64,000 bases of DNA from Clostridioides difficile (GTDB lineage Bacteria; Bacillota; Clostridia; Peptostreptococcales; Peptostreptococcaceae). Numbering within the stretch: position 1 is the first letter of the stretch; each line of letters opens with the position of its first letter. The DNA lies in contig CP103804.1 of assembly GCA_024919175.1 (NCBI GenBank), positions 2,356,001 to 2,420,000 of the forward strand, in the 5' to 3' direction. The translations under genes were made by a program, and so were the position numbers. This document shows, piece after piece, positions 62,180-64,000 of the stretch. The notes under the pieces were generated by a model. The model was not told the DNA's origin. It ran no database searches and was given only the letters and a program-made list of their open reading frames with translations.

Positions 62180-62995
62180 GTGGCAAAATATAGAATTTTA
62201 CAAGCTAACTTTTGGGATGATGCTTTTGTACTAGATTTAACTCCTGAAGAAAAATATTTTTATAATTATTTACTTACAAACGGTAGAGCAAGTCAATGTG
62301 GGTGTTATGAGTTACCCTACAAAATCATGGAGATGCAAACAGGATATAACAGAGAAACTGTAGAGAAGTTAATAAAAAGATTTATAGAGTATGGAAAAAT
62401 AAAATATGACTCTACTACTAAAGAAATATTAATAATTAATTGGAGTAAGCACAATTTTTCTAAAAGTCCAAAAGTGCGTACTTGTATTTTAAAAGAGGTT
62501 GAAAGCATTAAAAATAAAGAGTTTAGGGAGCATATGTATAGAGTATGTATAGACTATGGATACAGTATCAATACAGTATCTATAGACTATGGGGAAAAAG
62601 AAAAACAAAAAGAAAAAGAAAAACAAAAAGAAAAAGAAAAACAACAACAAAAAGAAAAAGAAAAAGAAGAAAATTATTTGGTGGTTGTGGATAAAGTTAA
62701 AAAATACTTTGATTTAGAAACTAAAGACATTGAAAAAATCATTGATGTATTTATACATACAGAAAAGGGAATTGACTACTTAGAGGAAAAATTGAGGTTG
62801 GTCAAAAATACGGAGAGTGTAAAAAGTGTTACAGGTTATCTCATAAAAGCATTAGAAGAAAATTACGAAGCTAAACCAAGTAAGAACAATAAAAATAAGT
62901 TCCATAATTTCAATCAAACATTTGGACAATATACAGATGAAGAATTGATAAATATGGCTAACAGGGGTCAACTTGAAAAAAGCAAATTCGGTTAA
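62180..62995 (+). CDS. Phage replication initiation protein (helicase-loader / replisome organizer type)
   Basis: The 271-residue protein starts at GTG 62180 after AAGGTGA. Its N-terminal half (AKYRILQANFWDDAFVLDLTPEEKYFYNYLLTNGRASQCGCYELPYKIM) is a winged-helix domain typical of phage replication initiators. A low-complexity KEKQ linker (about 140-165) follows, then a DnaD-like C-terminal part (VVVDKVKKYFDLETKDIEKIIDVF, then SVTGYLIKALEENYE). Five 11-bp iterons lie inside the gene, just before the linker coding region, like the ori in lambda O. It probably binds them and loads the host helicase. Confidence 0.82.
   Translation: MAKYRILQANFWDDAFVLDLTPEEKYFYNYLLTNGRASQCGCYELPYKIMEMQTGYNRETVEKLIKRFIEYGKIKYDSTTKEILIINWSKHNFSKSPKVRTCILKEVESIKNKEFREHMYRVCIDYGYSINTVSIDYGEKEKQKEKEKQKEKEKQQQKEKEKEENYLVVVDKVKKYFDLETKDIEKIIDVFIHTEKGIDYLEEKLRLVKNTESVKSVTGYLIKALEENYEAKPSKNNKNKFHNFNQTFGQYTDEELINMANRGQLEKSKFG
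62533..62587 (+). repeat. Five tandem 11-bp iterons inside the replication gene (candidate phage origin)
   Basis: Consecutive 11-base units begin at 62533, 62544, 62555, 62566 and 62577: TATGTATAGAG, TATGTATAGAC, TATGGATACAG, TATCAATACAG and TATCTATAGAC. A partial sixth (TATGG) follows. The consensus is TAT-N2-ATA-S-A-S. The period equals one DNA turn and is not a multiple of three, so it is selected at DNA level. An 80-base A-rich tract follows directly at 62593-62672. Confidence 0.8.
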
Positions 62996-63060
62996 GTTAA
63001 ATATTCTAGGGAGTAATTATGTAATATTACTTCCTAGAAGTTAAAAATGGAAGTCTAAAA
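62996..63060. other. Spacer in the phage early operon
   Basis: A short stretch with CTAGGGAGTAATTA and a mirrored TTACTTCCTAG: CTAGGAAGTAA-type arms form a small hairpin near 63007-63037. No gene. Confidence 0.35.
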
Positions 63061-63318
63061 GTGAAACATGAAAGTAAGAAAATTTTCTTAGAATGTGATA
63101 ATGGAAGTTTTGAAATAAATGATACAAGAGCTGAAGAAGTAACATTCGAGGGTACAGAAATAGACAATCCATTTGAGCGAGTAAAATATGAAGGCACTTT
63201 TGAAATAGTATCTGGAAGGGAGCATCTACAAAGAGAAATGTTGTGGCTTAAAATATTGTATTTATCAGCAGTTATAGCAAAAGCAATGAGGTATAAAATG
63301 TTAGATATTTTAAAATAA
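63061..63318 (+). CDS. Small phage early protein, unknown
   Basis: The 85-residue protein begins at a GTG with a poor ribosome site. The N-terminal two-thirds are acidic and beta-rich (FLECDNGSFEINDTRAEEVTFEGTE), the end is basic and helical (WLKILYLSAVIAKAMRYKMLDILK). No family was recognised. The gene overlaps nothing and is 13 bases from the next one. Confidence 0.5.
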   Translation: MKHESKKIFLECDNGSFEINDTRAEEVTFEGTEIDNPFERVKYEGTFEIVSGREHLQREMLWLKILYLSAVIAKAMRYKMLDILK

Positions 63319-63331
63319 GGGGGCTAAGAAT

Positions 63332-63592
63332 ATGGCTAAAGTCTGGATGGATATAGATGTTTTCTTAAATAGAGTTAGTAAGACAAATAAAATAAAACAT
63401 CATAAGGATTTTAAAAAGAAATTAACTAACTCTAGGAAAATAAGGATTGAGAATATAAATACAGGAGAAGTTAGAGAGTTTGAAAGTGCAATAAAGGCAA
63501 GTGAATTTGTAAAGCATAGTAGCGACTTTCCTAGCTATTTAGCTAGAACTGAAAAAATATCTAGGGATGGATGGAAGGCTGAGTATATTTAG
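63332..63592 (+). CDS. Small phage protein, NUMOD-like C-terminus
   Basis: The 86-residue protein starts after AAGGGGGC. The basic N-terminal half (KTNKIKHHKDFKKKLTNSRKIRIENI) is followed by NTGEVREFESAIKASEFVKHS, which resembles the modular NUMOD helix-turn-helix of homing nucleases, but no nuclease domain is present. It may bind DNA. Cotranscribed with its neighbours. Confidence 0.55.
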   Translation: MAKVWMDIDVFLNRVSKTNKIKHHKDFKKKLTNSRKIRIENINTGEVREFESAIKASEFVKHSSDFPSYLARTEKISRDGWKAEYI

Positions 63593-63600
63593 GAGGAATA

Positions 63601-63732
63601 ATGGAAGTTTCAAGAACTGAATACACGATTGAGAGAGCAAAAGAATTGTATGACAATGGTGAGGATATATTTATTGCTATAGATAAGGCTAGAGAAGAAT
63701 ATGAGGAGATGATTAAAAGTGAGTTTAATTAA
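63601..63732 (+). CDS. Small phage ORF of 43 residues
   Basis: The ATG at 63601 follows TTTAGGAGGAATA, a strong ribosome site just after the previous stop. The product MEVSRTEYTIERAKELYDNG and its tail (KAREEYEEMIKSEFN) is acidic and helical. Its end overlaps the start of the next gene, which suggests coupling. No known family. Confidence 0.6.
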   Translation: MEVSRTEYTIERAKELYDNGEDIFIAIDKAREEYEEMIKSEFN

Positions 63733-64000
63733 GTATAGGGGTTATGATTTTGAAAATAAAAAGTGGATTTATTCAGCAACAATAATGACTAGTAGTGGAG
63801 TTGAATGCTTAATGTTAACAGAGGATTGTGAATGGATAAAAGTTTCTAATGTTGGCGTATGCTCTGGAGAATGGGCTAGAAACAATCAAGAAATTTGTGA
63901 AGGAGATATATTGAAAGGATATGATAATTTCAATGACACAAGCCAATATGGAGTTGTAAAAAGAGATTTTGACAGCATTAAAATATATTTGGAATGGCAT
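63719..64000 (+). CDS. YopX-like phage protein (cut by the window end)
   Basis: A GTG start at 63719 overlaps the previous gene by 14 bases and follows GAGGAGATG. At least 94 residues are visible: SLIKYRGYDFENKKWIYSAT, then GVCSGEWARNNQEICEGDIL and the DFDSIKIYLEWH end of the window. The FRGYD-x-KKW-Y start and the EICEGDILKG motif are typical of the YopX family (PF09643) found in Firmicutes phages; the function is unknown. No stop codon is reached. Confidence 0.75.
   Translation, partial: MSLIKYRGYDFENKKWIYSATIMTSSGVECLMLTEDCEWIKVSNVGVCSGEWARNNQEICEGDILKGYDNFNDTSQYGVVKRDFDSIKIYLEWH

Larger units (their letters stand above)
54905..64000. mobile_element. Prophage, left part (early region), running off the window
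   Basis: The order integrase, minus-strand repressors, divergent control region, XRE regulators, antirepressor, exonuclease, RecT, replication protein and small early proteins is that of a temperate siphophage or myophage of clostridia. The left boundary falls near 54919, where the M20 coding frame breaks. The structural and lysis genes and the right boundary are outside the window. Confidence 0.88.

Noticed and set aside
62593..62672. The A-rich tract in the replication gene as a phase-variable repeat
   Set aside because: It is imperfect (mixed AAAGAA and AAACAA units), so slippage is less likely. It is better read as a flexible KEKQ linker and possibly as an unwinding region.

Overview
The window is low-GC (clearly AT-rich) Firmicute chromosome and reads as Clostridioides difficile or a very close relative. 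The support is a surface protein built from CWB2 (PF04122) repeats, an IS605-type TnpB, a group I intron core of the kind carried by C. difficile IStrons, a c-di-GMP-I riboswitch, an argCJBDF cluster behind a T-box, hcp, and lysis-gene debris matching my memory of C. difficile phage endolysins. No rRNA, tRNA or CRISPR array was found.

Layout. Positions 1-9.7 kb hold a purine-type permease and a molybdenum hydroxylase locus: FAD subunit, molybdopterin subunit, then YqeC-like, MobA/MocA-like and MoeA/Mog-like maturation genes. A TnpB element with its right-end RNA sits inside this locus, and a group I intron core lies upstream of the permease. Positions 10-13.4 kb hold an ABC-F ATPase and the CWB2 surface protein. 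Positions 13.5-17 kb are a worn accessory island: GNAT, stranded tyrosine integrase, BlaI-like regulator, RHH protein and a large nested palindrome. Positions 17-35 kb are mostly core genes: 3D-domain exported protein, LUD protein, lipid kinase, glnS, membrane and lipoproteins, lysC-lysA under a lysine riboswitch, an AI-2E-family permease, an RsuA/RluB-type pseudouridine synthase, mnmM/ytqB, an RpiR regulator and a cold-shock protein.

Positions 35.5-47.3 kb are variable. They hold a c-di-GMP-I riboswitch in front of a 58-codon ORF, hcp, an XRE/DUF2975 cluster, a hydrolase/TetR divergent pair with three copies of one operator, GNAT genes, a decayed phage holin-endolysin remnant, a MITE-like inverted repeat, a decayed response regulator beside an intact one whose phosphoacceptor Asp is Glu, and a CPBP protease. 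Positions 47.3-53.4 kb are the arginine operon argC-J-B-D-F, led by a complete T-box followed by a second T-box/terminator unit with no Stem I.

From about 54.92 kb to the right edge is the left part of a prophage. Its integration cut an M20-family peptidase gene: only the C-terminal 131 codons remain on this side. Genes run integrase (-), small repressors (-), CI-like repressor (-), divergent control region, XRE regulators, KilAC antirepressor, excisionase-like HTH, YqaJ exonuclease, RecT, replication protein and small early proteins including a YopX-like gene cut by the window end. The replication gene contains five tandem 11-bp iterons followed by an A-rich tract, a good candidate for the phage replication origin. 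The CI-like switch has two near-consensus promoters, each with a GTTACA-type operator in its -35/-10 spacer.
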